Part shown: one piece after another, positions 1-9,434 of the stretch
Layout of the letters: each line of letters opens with the position of its first letter
How positions within the stretch are numbered: the stretch's first letter is position 1
Assembly: GCF_017254845.1 (NCBI RefSeq)
Contig: NZ_JAFKCU010000001.1
Span: forward strand, 1,199,048 to 1,263,047
Reading direction: 5' to 3'
Source of the DNA: Algoriphagus pacificus
Lineage (GTDB): Bacteria > Bacteroidota > Bacteroidia > Cytophagales > Cyclobacteriaceae
DNA length: 64,000 nucleotides
Notes under the pieces: generated by a model
Told to the model about the DNA's origin: nothing
Databases searched by the model: none
What the model saw: the letters and a program-made list of their open reading frames with translations, nothing else
Made by a program: the position numbers and the translations under genes

Positions 1-80
1 AATAGGGTTCTTTTTAAAGTTTTCTATCTGACCTATTCGATTCTTAAAAATCCAGGTCATAAAGGAATTCAATACCTCCA

Positions 81-818
81 TTAATTAAAAATTTTGCGTT
101 TCAGCTCAAATTGACTTCCCAAATAAACCTTTCTTACCTGTTCGTCGGCAGCAAGTTCTTCAGCAGTTCCAGCCTTCAAAAGTTTGCCTTCAAACATTAA
201 ATAAGCCCGGTCTGTAATTGAAAGCGTTTCATTTACATTGTGATCGGTAATCAAAATACCGATGTTTTTATTTTTGAGCTTTGCCACAATAGTCTGGATT
301 TCCTCTACAGCAATCGGATCAACGCCAGCAAAAGGTTCATCCAATAAAACGAATTTTGGATCCACTGCGAGGGCTCTGGCAATTTCAGTTCTTCTTCTTT
401 CGCCGCCAGAAAGAACCATTCCCAGATTTTTTCTGACATGAGTTAAACTAAATTCTTCAAGGAGACTTTCTACTTTTTCTTTCCGCTCTTGCTTAGGCAT
501 TTTGGTCATTTCCAAAACCGCCATGATGTTTTCTTCCACGGAAAGTTTCCTGAAAACTGAGGCTTCTTGTGCCAAATAACCAATTCCCAGTTTCGCTCTT
601 TTGTACATGGGGAGACTGGTGATGTTTTCATCTTCTAAAAATATTTCCCCTTCATTTGGCTGAACCAAGCCTACAATCATGTAAAAAGAAGTGGTTTTTC
701 CGGCACCATTTGGACCTAATAAACCTACGATTTCACCTTGTTTTACTTCAACAGAAATATCATTCACCACACGGCGACCTTTATAAATTTTGACTAGGTT
801 GTCGGCTTTTAGAATCAT
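81..818 (-). CDS. lptB: LPS export ABC transporter ATP-binding protein LptB
   Basis: Cytoplasmic ATPase that with LptFG powers extraction of lipopolysaccharide from the inner membrane. Seen in the 245-aa product: Walker A GPNGAGKT (residues 35-42), ABC signature LSGGE (136-140), Walker B FVLLDE (156-161) and switch His193, in the compact single-domain layout of LptB. An in-frame TTG at 827 would add three residues, but the ATG at 818 lies just past the recJ stop and gives the family-typical N-terminus, so it is preferred. Last gene of a minus-strand run tpiA-prmA-small protein-recJ-lptB; LptFG and LptC are not in the window. The family call is firm; LptB is chosen over other stand-alone ABC ATPases from sequence character. 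Confidence 0.95.
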   Translation of the reverse strand: MILKADNLVKIYKGRRVVNDISVEVKQGEIVGLLGPNGAGKTTSFYMIVGLVQPNEGEIFLEDENITSLPMYKRAKLGIGYLAQEASVFRKLSVEENIMAVLEMTKMPKQERKEKVESLLEEFSLTHVRKNLGMVLSGGERRRTEIARALAVDPKFVLLDEPFAGVDPIAVEEIQTIVAKLKNKNIGILITDHNVNETLSITDRAYLMFEGKLLKAGTAEELAADEQVRKVYLGSQFELKRKIFN

Positions 819-819
819 A

Positions 820-2544
820 TCAGTCAAATTTGATGTCTTTCACATAGAGTTGCAAACTCGATTTGTCGCGGAAGAAATTTTCTCTCATTTCCGCCACGAT
901 GTCAAATCTCATTTTGCCTTGGAGCATTTTTACGATCGTATGATCAGGATCTTTCGCCCGATCTGCCAATCCAAAACCCAAGCAAACGGGTTTTGTCACT
1001 TGCCCGTCTTGCACTATGTTGAAGCGCAAATGTTTGTCTTTTAAAATAATCACATTTTCGGCATAGGCCTGGGAAATCCTCAAAATCGGTTCGGTATTTC
1101 CAGGCCCAAAAGGAGCCATTTGCTTCAAGATATTATAAAACTTGTAATTTATTTGATCTAGAAGCAATTCATCATCAATTTCTATCACAGGCTTGCGGTG
1201 TGCTTCCTCAATCCGGCTTTTGACCACTTTCTCAAACATCGCCTGAAAATCTGTGACATTTTCGACAGGCAAAGTCAATCCAGCAGCATATTTATGTCCC
1301 CCAAACTGGTCCAGAAGATCAGCGCATTCCGCTATGGCTTCGTAGATGTCAAAATCCACTACAGATCTGGCGCTACCTGTAGCTTTGCCATTAGATTCGG
1401 TAAGGATGATGGTGGGTCTATAATATTTTTCAATACAACGGCTGGCTACGATTCCAATTACACCTTTGTGCCAGTCTTCCTTAAAAAGAACAGTTGAATT
1501 CCAGGAATTCGATTCTTCACGCTCGGCAATCATTTCGAAAGCCTCTTTCGTGATATTTTCATCGAAATTCCGACGGGTCGTATTGACCTCATCCACCAAT
1601 TTGGCTCGCTCGATGGCTAAGTCTAAATCAGTTGATATTAACAGTTCCACGGAAGCTTTGGCATGTTCCAATCTACCTGAAGCGTTGATTCTAGGGCCGA
1701 TTTTAAAGACGATGTCTGAAATGCCAATCTCTTTTTCGATTTTGGCACTAAGCATCAATGCTTTTAATCCGGGTCTTGGGGTATTATTGATCCGATCTAG
1801 ACCATAGTAGGCCAAAATCCTGTTTTCCCCGGTAATTGGGACGATATCCGCCGCAATACTTACCACCAAAAGGTCCAAATAAGAATATAGTGCAGACTCA
1901 TCAATTCCTTTTCTTTTTGCTAAAGCCTGAATCAACTTAAAGCCTACTCCTGCTCCACTGAGCTCTTTGTAAGGATAATCACAGTCATTTCTTTTGGCAT
2001 CAAGAACTGCTACTGCCTGAGGTAATTCATCTCCTGGGGTGTGATGGTCGCAAATGATAAAATCAACACCAAGCTCTTTTGCGAGGGCAACTTTCTCAAT
2101 GGCTTTGATTCCGCAGTCCAAAGCAATGACCAATTTGTAGTCGTTTTCAGCTGCAAAACGAACGCCTTTATCAGAAATGCCATAGCCCTCTTTGTAACGG
2201 TCTGGAATGTAAAAATCTACCTGATCATAAAAGGTCTGAAGGAAGCTATACACCAAAGCAACCGCTGTGGTGCCATCCACATCGTAATCCCCATAAACCA
2301 AGATTTTTTCTTCATTTGCTATGGCTTCTTCAATTCGATCTATTGCAGCGGTCATATCCTTCATTAAAAAAGGATCATGAAGTTGGCTGAGACTTGGGCG
2401 GAAGTAATTTTTTGCAGTTTCAAAGCTTTCTACACCTCGGTTGATGAGCATGTTTGCCAAAATAGGATTGACATTGATCTCCTTTCCGAGTTGCTCGATG
2501 AGTTGTGATGATGCTCTAGGTGTCTGCCTCCAAACGTACTCCAT
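820..2544 (-). CDS. recJ: single-stranded-DNA-specific exonuclease RecJ
   Basis: 5'-3' exonuclease on single-stranded DNA acting in recombinational, mismatch and base-excision repair. The 574-aa product has the DHH-phosphoesterase core: GDYDVDG (about 85-91), ALDCG (141-145) and the metal-binding DHH (166-168), followed by the [11 protein letters not shown] segment, a DHHA1 domain containing GGHKYAAGL, and a C-terminal OB-like part. Length is normal for RecJ. The ATG at 2544 starts directly with the family N-terminus. Its TGA stop is 1 nt from the lptB ATG, so the two are probably translationally coupled. Confidence 0.96.
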   Translation of the reverse strand: MEYVWRQTPRASSQLIEQLGKEINVNPILANMLINRGVESFETAKNYFRPSLSQLHDPFLMKDMTAAIDRIEEAIANEEKILVYGDYDVDGTTAVALVYSFLQTFYDQVDFYIPDRYKEGYGISDKGVRFAAENDYKLVIALDCGIKAIEKVALAKELGVDFIICDHHTPGDELPQAVAVLDAKRNDCDYPYKELSGAGVGFKLIQALAKRKGIDESALYSYLDLLVVSIAADIVPITGENRILAYYGLDRINNTPRPGLKALMLSAKIEKEIGISDIVFKIGPRINASGRLEHAKASVELLISTDLDLAIERAKLVDEVNTTRRNFDENITKEAFEMIAEREESNSWNSTVLFKEDWHKGVIGIVASRCIEKYYRPTIILTESNGKATGSARSVVDFDIYEAIAECADLLDQFGGHKYAAGLTLPVENVTDFQAMFEKVVKSRIEEAHRKPVIEIDDELLLDQINYKFYNILKQMAPFGPGNTEPILRISQAYAENVIILKDKHLRFNIVQDGQVTKPVCLGFGLADRAKDPDHTIVKMLQGKMRFDIVAEMRENFFRDKSSLQLYVKDIKFD

Positions 2545-2626
2545 GGGTTGCTATCTGGGTTTCAAATTAGAAAAGTATATCCTCCTTAATCTCCAAAAGT
2601 GGTCAAAAAGTTCTACAAAAGCAGGA

Positions 2627-2821
2627 TTAAGACTGAGCTTTTCCTTTTTTGTATTGAAACCAAAAATAACCCGGAAATAGAAGTGCTTTCAATTTCCAGT
2701 CATTTTTTTCATGAAAACTGAGGGTTGAATCCTGATGAACAGTACGATACATTTTGCCAGCCAATAAGCAATGTCCTATCAGCAAAGCAAAAATCACCGC
2801 ATAGATAATCAGTTCTGTCAT
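2627..2821 (-). CDS. small single-pass membrane protein, unknown function
   Basis: A 64-aa protein I do not recognise. Residues about 3-22 form a hydrophobic helix, followed by a basic/polar stretch and an aromatic tail (FPGYFWFQYKKGK). The ATG at 2821 lies 1 nt beyond the prmA stop codon, so it is almost certainly co-transcribed with prmA and possibly coupled. The 82-bp gap to recJ shows no terminator. A real gene is likely from its position, tight spacing and coherent one-helix topology; no role can be assigned from sequence. Confidence 0.65.
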   Translation of the reverse strand: MTELIIYAVIFALLIGHCLLAGKMYRTVHQDSTLSFHEKNDWKLKALLFPGYFWFQYKKGKAQS

Positions 2822-2822
2822 G

Positions 2823-3650
2823 TTAATCTTTTTGTAAAATAAGGGCTGCCCAATTGTCTTTACTATGCATTTGAATTAATGATAGCCCAAGTGGTTTTGC
2901 ACAAGCTGTCAAATCGTCTACATCTTCTGTATAAAATCCGCTTAGCAACAAATGACCATTGGGAGCCAATAAGTCTGAATAGATACTCATTTCATCCAAA
3001 AGTACATTCTTATTGATGTTGGCTAGGATGATTTCATATGGTCCCTGAGGATTTACATCTCGGATAGTTCCAATGTCCATTCGAGTAGATAAGCCATTGA
3101 GGTCGAAATTTTCATTTCCATTCTCAACACACCATTCGTCGATGTCAAAAGCTTCCACTTCTTTGGCTCCACATAAATGTGCCATGATAGCCAAAATTCC
3201 TGTTCCTGACCCAACATCCAGCACTCTTTTGCCTTGATGATCGATTGCGCCTTGATGCTTCAACATCTGGAAAGTAGTGGCATGGTGACCCGTTCCAAAT
3301 GACATTTTGGGATTGATGACTATTTCGTGCTTAAATCCAGCGGCAGGTTGATGGAAGGATGCCCGCACATAAACCAAATCTTCTACGGCAATGGGATCAT
3401 AGTTTTTTTCCCATTCTTCATTCCAATTGACTTTGGGCATTTTGCCTTCTTGCAAAGAAACCTGAGCTGGAAGCCTGTATTTTTCAAGTAATTGATCAAA
3501 GGCTTCCCGATCAAAATCAGGTTCCGGAGCATAGGCATCAATTCCTTCATCTGTTTCCAAGAAGGAATCAAAGCCTATTTCCGCAAGTTCGGCAATAAGG
3601 ATTTCCCGGAATTCCTCCAGGCATGTGATTTTAAATTCCAGGTAATCCAT
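2823..3650 (-). CDS. prmA: ribosomal protein L11 methyltransferase PrmA
   Basis: SAM-dependent methyltransferase that methylates lysines and the N-terminus of ribosomal protein L11 in the cytoplasm. The 275-aa product has an N-terminal substrate-recognition domain, the INPKMSFGTGHHATT linker (about 112-126) typical of PrmA, the SAM-binding motif LDVGSGTG (144-151), and the post-motif ILANINKNVLL. Length is typical. It follows tpiA with a 7-bp gap and precedes the small membrane protein with 1 nt between them, placing it inside one operon. Confidence 0.95.
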   Translation of the reverse strand: MDYLEFKITCLEEFREILIAELAEIGFDSFLETDEGIDAYAPEPDFDREAFDQLLEKYRLPAQVSLQEGKMPKVNWNEEWEKNYDPIAVEDLVYVRASFHQPAAGFKHEIVINPKMSFGTGHHATTFQMLKHQGAIDHQGKRVLDVGSGTGILAIMAHLCGAKEVEAFDIDEWCVENGNENFDLNGLSTRMDIGTIRDVNPQGPYEIILANINKNVLLDEMSIYSDLLAPNGHLLLSGFYTEDVDDLTACAKPLGLSLIQMHSKDNWAALILQKD

Positions 3651-3657
3651 ATTGAAT

Positions 3658-4419
3658 TTAGAAGGATTTAATAATGTCCATGAAATCTCTTGATTTCAAA
3701 GATGCTCCACCGATCAAACCACCATCTACGTCAGGCTTAGAGAAAATTTCCTGTGCGTTTTTCGGGTTACAACTACCTCCGTAAAGGATGGAAGTATTAG
3801 CAGCGATATCTTTTCCGTATTTGCTGGAAATGTGTCTTCTGAGTGCCAAATGCATTTCTTGTGCTTCATCAGCAGAAGCAGTCTTTCCTGTGCCAATAGC
3901 CCAGATTGGCTCGTATGCGATTACAATTTTGCTGAAATCCTCTGGGCTAAGGTCAAATAAGCTTTGTGTTAATTGGAATTTAACGTTTGGTTCGTGTGTA
4001 CCAGCAGTTCTGATGTCTAATGATTCACCGCAGCAAAAAATAGGTTTCAGGCCATTTGCCAACGCCTCTTTTACTTTAATTGCCAAGAGATCATTGTCTT
4101 CATTGAAGTATTCTCTTCTTTCACTATGTCCGATGATGACATATTCTACTCCGAAAGAAGCTAAGATTTTAGCAGAAACCTCACCTGTATAGGCTCCGGC
4201 TTCTTTATCAGAGCAGTTTTGCGCCCCAATTGAAATTCCTTCTACATCACCAATAAGTTTTTTTACCGGGAAAATATGTGGAAATGGAGGGTTAAGAATC
4301 GCAATGACATCTTTTACATTTTCATCTTTATACATGTTGACAATTTCAGAGGTCAATTTCTGACCCTCATCAAAAGTCATGTTCATTTTCCAGTTTCCGG
4401 CAACGATTTTCTTACGCAT
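3658..4419 (-). CDS. tpiA: triose-phosphate isomerase
   Basis: Interconverts dihydroxyacetone phosphate and glyceraldehyde 3-phosphate in glycolysis and gluconeogenesis. The TIM-barrel product is 253 aa from the ATG at 4419. Catalytic residues are visible: Lys11 in GNWKMN, His98 in GHSERREYF and Glu170 in AYEPIWAIGTG. The open frame continues 43 codons further upstream to 4548, but that part is unlike any TpiA N-terminus and runs into divergent recX, so it is rejected. First gene of the tpiA-prmA-recJ-lptB run, separated from recX by 74 bp holding both promoters. Confidence 0.97.
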   Translation of the reverse strand: MRKKIVAGNWKMNMTFDEGQKLTSEIVNMYKDENVKDVIAILNPPFPHIFPVKKLIGDVEGISIGAQNCSDKEAGAYTGEVSAKILASFGVEYVIIGHSERREYFNEDNDLLAIKVKEALANGLKPIFCCGESLDIRTAGTHEPNVKFQLTQSLFDLSPEDFSKIVIAYEPIWAIGTGKTASADEAQEMHLALRRHISSKYGKDIAANTSILYGGSCNPKNAQEIFSKPDVDGGLIGGASLKSRDFMDIIKSF

Positions 4420-4493
4420 GTTCGTGGGTTGTTTTAAGTGATTCGGTTTGAAAGAATATAATTCAAGGGTAATTTGTGTTAAAATTAAAGAAA

Positions 4494-5009
4494 ATGTCCG
4501 TGTGGCGAAAAAATAACACAGATCCCTCCGTAAAAAAGTCCTGGACATTGGAAGAAGCCAAGGAAAAACTTTCGACTTTTTGTGCTTATCAGGAGCGATG
4601 TGAATGGGAAACCCGGCGAAAACTTTATGAAAAGGGAATCAAAGATTCCAATGCAGATGAGTTGATTCAATATTTGATCGATGAAAAATTTATTGACGAG
4701 GAGCGATTTGCTAGATCTTTTGCACGAGGGAAATTCAATTTGAAAAAATGGGGAAGAAACCGGATTTCAATGGAATTGAAGATGCGTCAGATCAATCCTG
4801 AAAATATCCGAAAAGGACTTTCTGAAATAGATCCAGTAGCTTATTATGATATGCTTCAGAATCATGTAGAAAAGCAATGGGAACGAATCAAAGAACCTGA
4901 ACTCTACAAAAAGAAATTTAAGGTGACTCAATACCTGCTTTCGAAAGGTTTTGAGCAGGATTTGATTAAGGAAGCAATTGAGGAATTATTAAATGATCAG
5001 TCTCAGTAA
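4494..5009 (+). CDS. recX: regulatory protein RecX
   Basis: RecX-family protein that binds and modulates RecA filaments. The 171-aa product shows the helical repeats typical of RecX: RCEWETRRKLYEKG, LIQYLIDEKFIDEERFARSF and GRNRISMELKMRQI, followed by a third repeat toward the C-terminus. A GTG at 4476 would add six residues; the ATG at 4494 is preferred. recA is not adjacent. Divergent from tpiA. Downstream lie 126 bp to the convergent crtD with no strong hairpin. Confidence 0.9.
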   Translation: MSVWRKNNTDPSVKKSWTLEEAKEKLSTFCAYQERCEWETRRKLYEKGIKDSNADELIQYLIDEKFIDEERFARSFARGKFNLKKWGRNRISMELKMRQINPENIRKGLSEIDPVAYYDMLQNHVEKQWERIKEPELYKKKFKVTQYLLSKGFEQDLIKEAIEELLNDQSQ

Positions 5010-5135
5010 ACATTTTTCAGTAAGCTTTAATTAGCTGATTTGCCTTAGTCTAAGAATGTTTTTTGATTTATTCCTTCCTTGCTAATAAGTAAAACTGCCA
5101 ACGTTGTCACTGCGCCTGAGACCGCAAACTGGCCA

Positions 5136-6602
5136 CTATTCTTCTATCATTTTACTCATGATCTTAGCGGAAAGCAAGCAAAGTGGGATGCCACCTCCTG
5201 GATGAACAGATCCACCACAGAAATATAGATTTTTAATAGAGGAAGAATAGTTAGCATGGCGAAGGAATGCCGCAAACTTATTATTGGAAGAGTTTCCGTA
5301 AAGAGCACCCTGGGCAGAAGAGGTTTTAATCTCAATTTTTCTTGGATCCAGTATTTCTTCCACTTCAATTAACGGTTCCACATCCGTTTTCAAAATCCGA
5401 TTGAGTTTATGGATTATATTTTTCTTTGCCTCGGCTATCAATTTATCCCAGTCTTGGCCTTGGTTATTAGGGACATTGATCATGGTAAACCAATTCATGC
5501 AGTCAGCAGGAGCATCATCTGGTTTATAGACTGAGGTGATGTTTATATAAACAGTTGGATCATGATAGATGCTGCCCTTTTTGAAAATGTGGTCAAACTC
5601 TTCCAGGTAATTATCAGAGAAAAATATGTTGTGTAAGTCAAGCTCTGGGAACTTTCGCTTGATACCCCAATAAAAAATCAAAGCGGAACTTGATTTTGGT
5701 TGGTTAAGAAGAAGTTTCGGTTGTTTTTGCTTTCTGAGAATGGATTTGTAAGCATTCACCATATCCATGTTGTTGATAACCAAATCTGCATGGATATGCT
5801 CATTTCTTACTTTGATACCGATTGCCTTCTTATTTTCTACCAAGACTTCCTCCACCTTTTGGTCAAAATGATAGGTTACACCAAGGTCTTTTGAGAGTTG
5901 GAATAAGCTTTGGGTAATGGCATGCATTCCTTTTTTAGGAAAATAAGCACCAATATTAAACTCAAGATGCGGAATGATATTCAGCGTCGCTGGAGTTTCA
6001 TAAGGGTTGGATCCGTTATATGTGGCATACCTATTAAAAAGCTGAACCAATTTAGGATTATCAAAAAGCTTTTCATTCGCCTCGTTCATGGTTGAGAAAA
6101 TTCCCAGCTTCCCCATTTTCAAATACGATTTCAGTGCATCGGGATTAGTCCAGGTCTGAATCTGATGCAAGGAGCGATGCATAAAAAGCGGAGCCAAATG
6201 CTCATAAATGAAAGCTGATTGACGAAGTGACTCTGAAATATGGGAACCAGGCTCGCCTAATTTTCTTTCGACTTCATCAGCAAACTTATCTACTTCAGCA
6301 AAAGCATTTATCCTGGTTCCATCCTCCCAAAAATAATTGCAGGCTACTGGGAGCTTTATATACTCGAAGAATTCTTTGGGGTTTTTACCTGCTAAAAGAA
6401 ATAACTCCTCCACTTGTTCTGGAAGAGTAAACAGCGAAGGGCCAGCATCAAATCGGTATCCTTTGATTTCTATTTCTGAGAGTTTTCCTCCCGGAAAGGG
6501 GTTGGCTTCAAAAACCTCGACCTCATAACCCTTAACTGCTAATCGGATGGAAGCTGAAATCCCGGCAATTCCAGAACCTATGATGACTGCTTTTTTACTC
6601 AT
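5136..6602 (-). CDS. crtD: phytoene desaturase-family carotenoid oxidoreductase, CrtD type
   Basis: FAD-dependent carotenoid desaturase. The 488-aa product begins with the dinucleotide-binding motif IGSGIAGISA (8-17), then FEANPFPGGK and GYRFDAGPSLFTLPE, and ends with the CrtI-family signature CGGSVHPGGGIPLCLLSAK. The N-terminal part resembles the 3,4-desaturases (CrtD) that act late in Bacteroidota carotenoid synthesis more than CrtI phytoene desaturases; this subfamily choice is from memory of the families and is less sure than the family. No other carotenoid gene is adjacent. Single ATG start at 6602. Confidence 0.88.
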   Translation of the reverse strand: MSKKAVIIGSGIAGISASIRLAVKGYEVEVFEANPFPGGKLSEIEIKGYRFDAGPSLFTLPEQVEELFLLAGKNPKEFFEYIKLPVACNYFWEDGTRINAFAEVDKFADEVERKLGEPGSHISESLRQSAFIYEHLAPLFMHRSLHQIQTWTNPDALKSYLKMGKLGIFSTMNEANEKLFDNPKLVQLFNRYATYNGSNPYETPATLNIIPHLEFNIGAYFPKKGMHAITQSLFQLSKDLGVTYHFDQKVEEVLVENKKAIGIKVRNEHIHADLVINNMDMVNAYKSILRKQKQPKLLLNQPKSSSALIFYWGIKRKFPELDLHNIFFSDNYLEEFDHIFKKGSIYHDPTVYINITSVYKPDDAPADCMNWFTMINVPNNQGQDWDKLIAEAKKNIIHKLNRILKTDVEPLIEVEEILDPRKIEIKTSSAQGALYGNSSNNKFAAFLRHANYSSSIKNLYFCGGSVHPGGGIPLCLLSAKIMSKMIEE

Positions 6603-6770
6603 AATCGAAGGGAAAGATACAAAAATTAGAAACTCATTTATTTAGGAATGTTCTTTTGACTAAAAAGAGGAGCTAATTGAAATATTTTTAGTCAAATTTG
6701 ATGAACGGCTTTTTTTTGTATATAAAAAACATTTATCTTTCAACATAATTTAAAAACCCATTACACGTAT

Positions 6771-7760
6771 ATGAAAATTTTTACTACAAAAATGTTGGGG
6801 TTAGTAATCTCGGCATTGCTCTTGGGAGCTTGTAGCCAAATGGCTACCTATGAAAATGAAGATCTGACCAATGGATTGGAAAAAGCAGATCAGCCGGGAT
6901 TCAAATTGAGTCCTTTTGGTTCGAAAGGATTTGAGAATGCAGTTCTATCTGATTGTAATGATTGTATTACTGAGCCTCAAATAGCAACAGGAATAATTTC
7001 AAAAACAACTGGACAGGGAACAACTAATTATGGCGAGTATTCAGTTTATAATACTCCAGATAAAATTGTTTTAACTTTTAATATGTTCGGTACTGTAGGA
7101 GCTGATTTTATGTCGGTTGAAATCAATGGTTCAATCTATACTTGGAGTAAAGATTTGGCAAAAGATCCTGCATTTACGAATGTCACTACGGCAGTAAACG
7201 GTAAAATATTAAGTTTTGAAATCGAACAAATGTTAGATGTTAAGACTGCTTGTACTGAATATGAAATTGAAGTTTCTTATGAAGGAGGGCCAGGAGGGTC
7301 TTTATCTAGTAGCTCTTCTTATGCTATTTATGAATATTGCTCTGAAGAGTGTGATGAGGAGTCTTTCTCATATGTAGCAACAGTAGCTGGAACCGATATG
7401 GTTAACGTAATTTTCACTTATGATGCTGCTGAAGCACTAGAAGATGCCGTAGTGAAGTTCACTTTCCCACAAATTCAAGACGCAAGTGTTGATGGTATTT
7501 ATACCGGACCTGACGGTAAGAAATATTCGGTGAATAATAATGGAAATAATACTGTCTTTACTTGGGTAGGTGATATTGGTTGTACAAATTTAACTGGTGA
7601 AACTTTTGAATTTGAAGTTACGGCAGATTGTAATTCCAGTGATAAAGCTCAAATATGGACAAGTGCTTCTGTTAATGATATTGTTGTGAAAAATGAGGAC
7701 ACTCCAAATATTCGTTTCTACTGTTCAACCCAGGAAATTGAAGAGACTAATGAAGATTAA
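6771..7760 (+). CDS. cysteine-rich lipoprotein, unknown function
   Basis: A 329-aa protein I do not recognise. The N-terminus is a lipoprotein signal with lipobox LLGAC and Cys21 as lipidation site, so it is probably anchored in the cell envelope. The mature part is acidic, rich in Thr, Asn, Gly and aromatics in a beta-sandwich-like pattern, and has several cysteines in short pairs (SDCNDC, EYCSEEC, GCTN, ADCNS) that could form disulfides. It stands alone between crtD and glyS, with a 168-bp upstream gap and a strong shared terminator downstream. Surface or adhesion-like roles are possible but not shown. Confidence 0.8.
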   Translation: MKIFTTKMLGLVISALLLGACSQMATYENEDLTNGLEKADQPGFKLSPFGSKGFENAVLSDCNDCITEPQIATGIISKTTGQGTTNYGEYSVYNTPDKIVLTFNMFGTVGADFMSVEINGSIYTWSKDLAKDPAFTNVTTAVNGKILSFEIEQMLDVKTACTEYEIEVSYEGGPGGSLSSSSSYAIYEYCSEECDEESFSYVATVAGTDMVNVIFTYDAAEALEDAVVKFTFPQIQDASVDGIYTGPDGKKYSVNNNGNNTVFTWVGDIGCTNLTGETFEFEVTADCNSSDKAQIWTSASVNDIVVKNEDTPNIRFYCSTQEIEETNED

Positions 7761-7772
7761 TATGAAATAAAC

Positions 7773-7808
7773 AAAAAAACCTCTGAGAGTGATCTCAGAG
7801 GTTTTTTT
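7773..7808. terminator. bidirectional intrinsic terminator
   Basis: Perfect 16-bp stem (7773-7788 with 7793-7808) around a 4-nt loop, with A-tract and T-tract at the stem ends. It serves both the lipoprotein gene on the plus strand and convergent glyS. Confidence 0.93.
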
Positions 7809-7823
7809 ATGCCTTTTCGTTTT

Positions 7824-9290
7824 TTATAACTTCTCGAAAACCCTTCTAAAGCTTGTTGCTTCAGCGATTCTTCCATGAAGCTCAGAGATAGGAACTCGCT
7901 CTTGCTCGGTAGTATCACGATAACGTATCGTTACCGTGTTGTCTTCTAAAGTCTGATGATCCACTGCAATACAGAATGGTGTGCCAATCAAATCCTGACG
8001 AGCATATCGTTTACCGATAGAAGCAGCATCCTCATAGATGATATTGAAATCGTATTTCAACAATTCCACAATCTCTTTTCCTTTTTCAGGCAGACCATCC
8101 TTTTTAGTGATTGGAAGTACTGCAGCTTTAACTGGTGCAATGGAAGGGTGTAGCTTTAAATAAGTCCTGCTTTTTTCTTCTGTATTTTCTTCAGTATAGG
8201 CATTGCAAAGCGTCAATAAGAACAAACGATCCGCACCGATAGAAGTCTCGATCACATAAGGGATGTAATTCTGATTTACCTCTGGATCAAAGTATTGCTG
8301 TTTCTTTTTGGAATATTCCTGGTGTGATTTCAAATCAAAATCAGTTCTGGAATGGATTCCTTCTACTTCTTTAAATCCAAATGGGAATTCATACTCGATA
8401 TCCATGGCGGCATTGGCATAATGAGCCAATTTCTCATGGTCATGCTTTCTTAGCTTTTCAGCAGGAGTTCCTAAAGCCAAATGCCATTTCATACGGGTTT
8501 CTGCCCATACCTTGTACCATTCCAGCTCTGTGCCAGGGCGAACGAAGAATTGCATCTCCATCTGTTCAAATTCACGCATACGGAATATAAACTGACGGGC
8601 AACAATCTCATTTCTGAAAGCTTTTCCGATTTGGGCAATTCCAAAAGGAACTTTCATTCTGGCAGTTTTCTGAACATTGAGAAAATTGACAAAAATCCCC
8701 TGAGCTGTCTCTGGTCTCAAATAAATCGTGGAAGCATCCTCGGCTACAGATCCAACCTGTGTTGAGAACATCAAATTAAACTGACGCACGTCTGTCCAAT
8801 TGGAAGTTCCAGAGATCGGACATTTGATGCCTTCATTGATGATCAAATCGCGAACACCAGCCAAGTCTTCTGCTTCCAATAAGCGGGCAAGAGCTCCAGT
8901 TAAGGAATTTGCTTTTTCAATATCACCGGCTCTCTCAAAAGTAGCAGCATGCTCTTCAACCAACACATCGGCTCGATAACGCTTTTTGGAATCTTTGTTA
9001 TCGATCATCGGATCGTTGAAACTATCCACGTGTCCGGAAGCTTTCCAAGTAGTAGGATGCATAAAAATCGCTGCATCAATCCCGACAATATTTTCCTGGA
9101 CTCTGGTCATGGTTTCCCACCAAAGTCTCTTAAGGTTATTTTTTAATTCCACTCCATACGCTCCATAATCGTAAACAGCCTGAAGACCATCATAGATTTC
9201 GGAACTAGGATACACAAAGCCATACTCTTTGGCATGGGAAATAATATCTTTCAATTGGGCGTTTTCCGCCGGAGTTGCTGTTTTTGCCAT
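7824..9290 (-). CDS. glyS: glycyl-tRNA synthetase (class II, alpha2 type)
   Basis: Charges tRNA-Gly with glycine in the cytoplasm. The 488-aa product is the single-chain homodimeric GlyRS: N-terminal GFVYPSSEIYDGLQ and YDYGAYGVELKNN, class II motif 2 GIAQIGKAFRNEI, motif 3 ETSIGADRLFLL, and a C-terminal anticodon-binding domain containing KYDFNIIYEDAASIGKRYAR. It is not the tetrameric GlyQ/GlyS type. ATG at 9290. A -7-like TAATTTTG lies only 5 nt from the start codon. Shares its terminator with the convergent lipoprotein gene. Confidence 0.96.
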   Translation of the reverse strand: MAKTATPAENAQLKDIISHAKEYGFVYPSSEIYDGLQAVYDYGAYGVELKNNLKRLWWETMTRVQENIVGIDAAIFMHPTTWKASGHVDSFNDPMIDNKDSKKRYRADVLVEEHAATFERAGDIEKANSLTGALARLLEAEDLAGVRDLIINEGIKCPISGTSNWTDVRQFNLMFSTQVGSVAEDASTIYLRPETAQGIFVNFLNVQKTARMKVPFGIAQIGKAFRNEIVARQFIFRMREFEQMEMQFFVRPGTELEWYKVWAETRMKWHLALGTPAEKLRKHDHEKLAHYANAAMDIEYEFPFGFKEVEGIHSRTDFDLKSHQEYSKKKQQYFDPEVNQNYIPYVIETSIGADRLFLLTLCNAYTEENTEEKSRTYLKLHPSIAPVKAAVLPITKKDGLPEKGKEIVELLKYDFNIIYEDAASIGKRYARQDLIGTPFCIAVDHQTLEDNTVTIRYRDTTEQERVPISELHGRIAEATSFRRVFEKL

Positions 9291-9295
9291 GGCGG

Positions 9296-9303
9296 CAAAA
9301 TTA
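9296..9303 (-). promoter_or_regulatory. Bacteroidota -7 element of glyS, 5 nt from ATG
   Basis: On the minus strand TAATTTTGC matches TAnnTTTG(C), then CCGCC and the glyS ATG. No TTG is found 17-23 nt upstream. If used, transcription would begin at or next to the start codon. Confidence 0.5.
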
Positions 9304-9381
9304 AAGAAACAAATTGATATCTGGGGATCATAAAAAGTCTTTAATCGCTAAAAACGCGGGAATATCTTTCTCTAAAAAAGA

Positions 9382-9415
9382 AAAGGCCAAATTTCGATAA
9401 CGAAAAATGGCCTTT
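9382..9415 (-). terminator. intrinsic terminator of the His-rich barrel gene
   Basis: An 8-bp AAAGGCCA/TGGCCTTT stem (9382-9389 with 9408-9415), extended inward with one mismatch to CG/CG pairs. On the minus strand it is followed by a T-run. Confidence 0.8.
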
Positions 9416-9434
9416 ACGCTGGGTTTATATTGTC

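Noticed and set aside
3788-4192. 134-aa plus-strand frame inside tpiA
   Set aside because: Antisense to a certain gene, no domain features; a shadow of tpiA codon bias.
4420-4548. 43-codon upstream extension of the tpiA frame
   Set aside because: Unlike any TpiA N-terminus, contains hydrophobic junk and overlaps recX; the ATG at 4419 gives a perfect family start.
6715-6741. Possible promoter before the Cys-rich lipoprotein (TTTG and TATCTTTC)
   Set aside because: Last base mismatches and the 15-nt spacing is too short.
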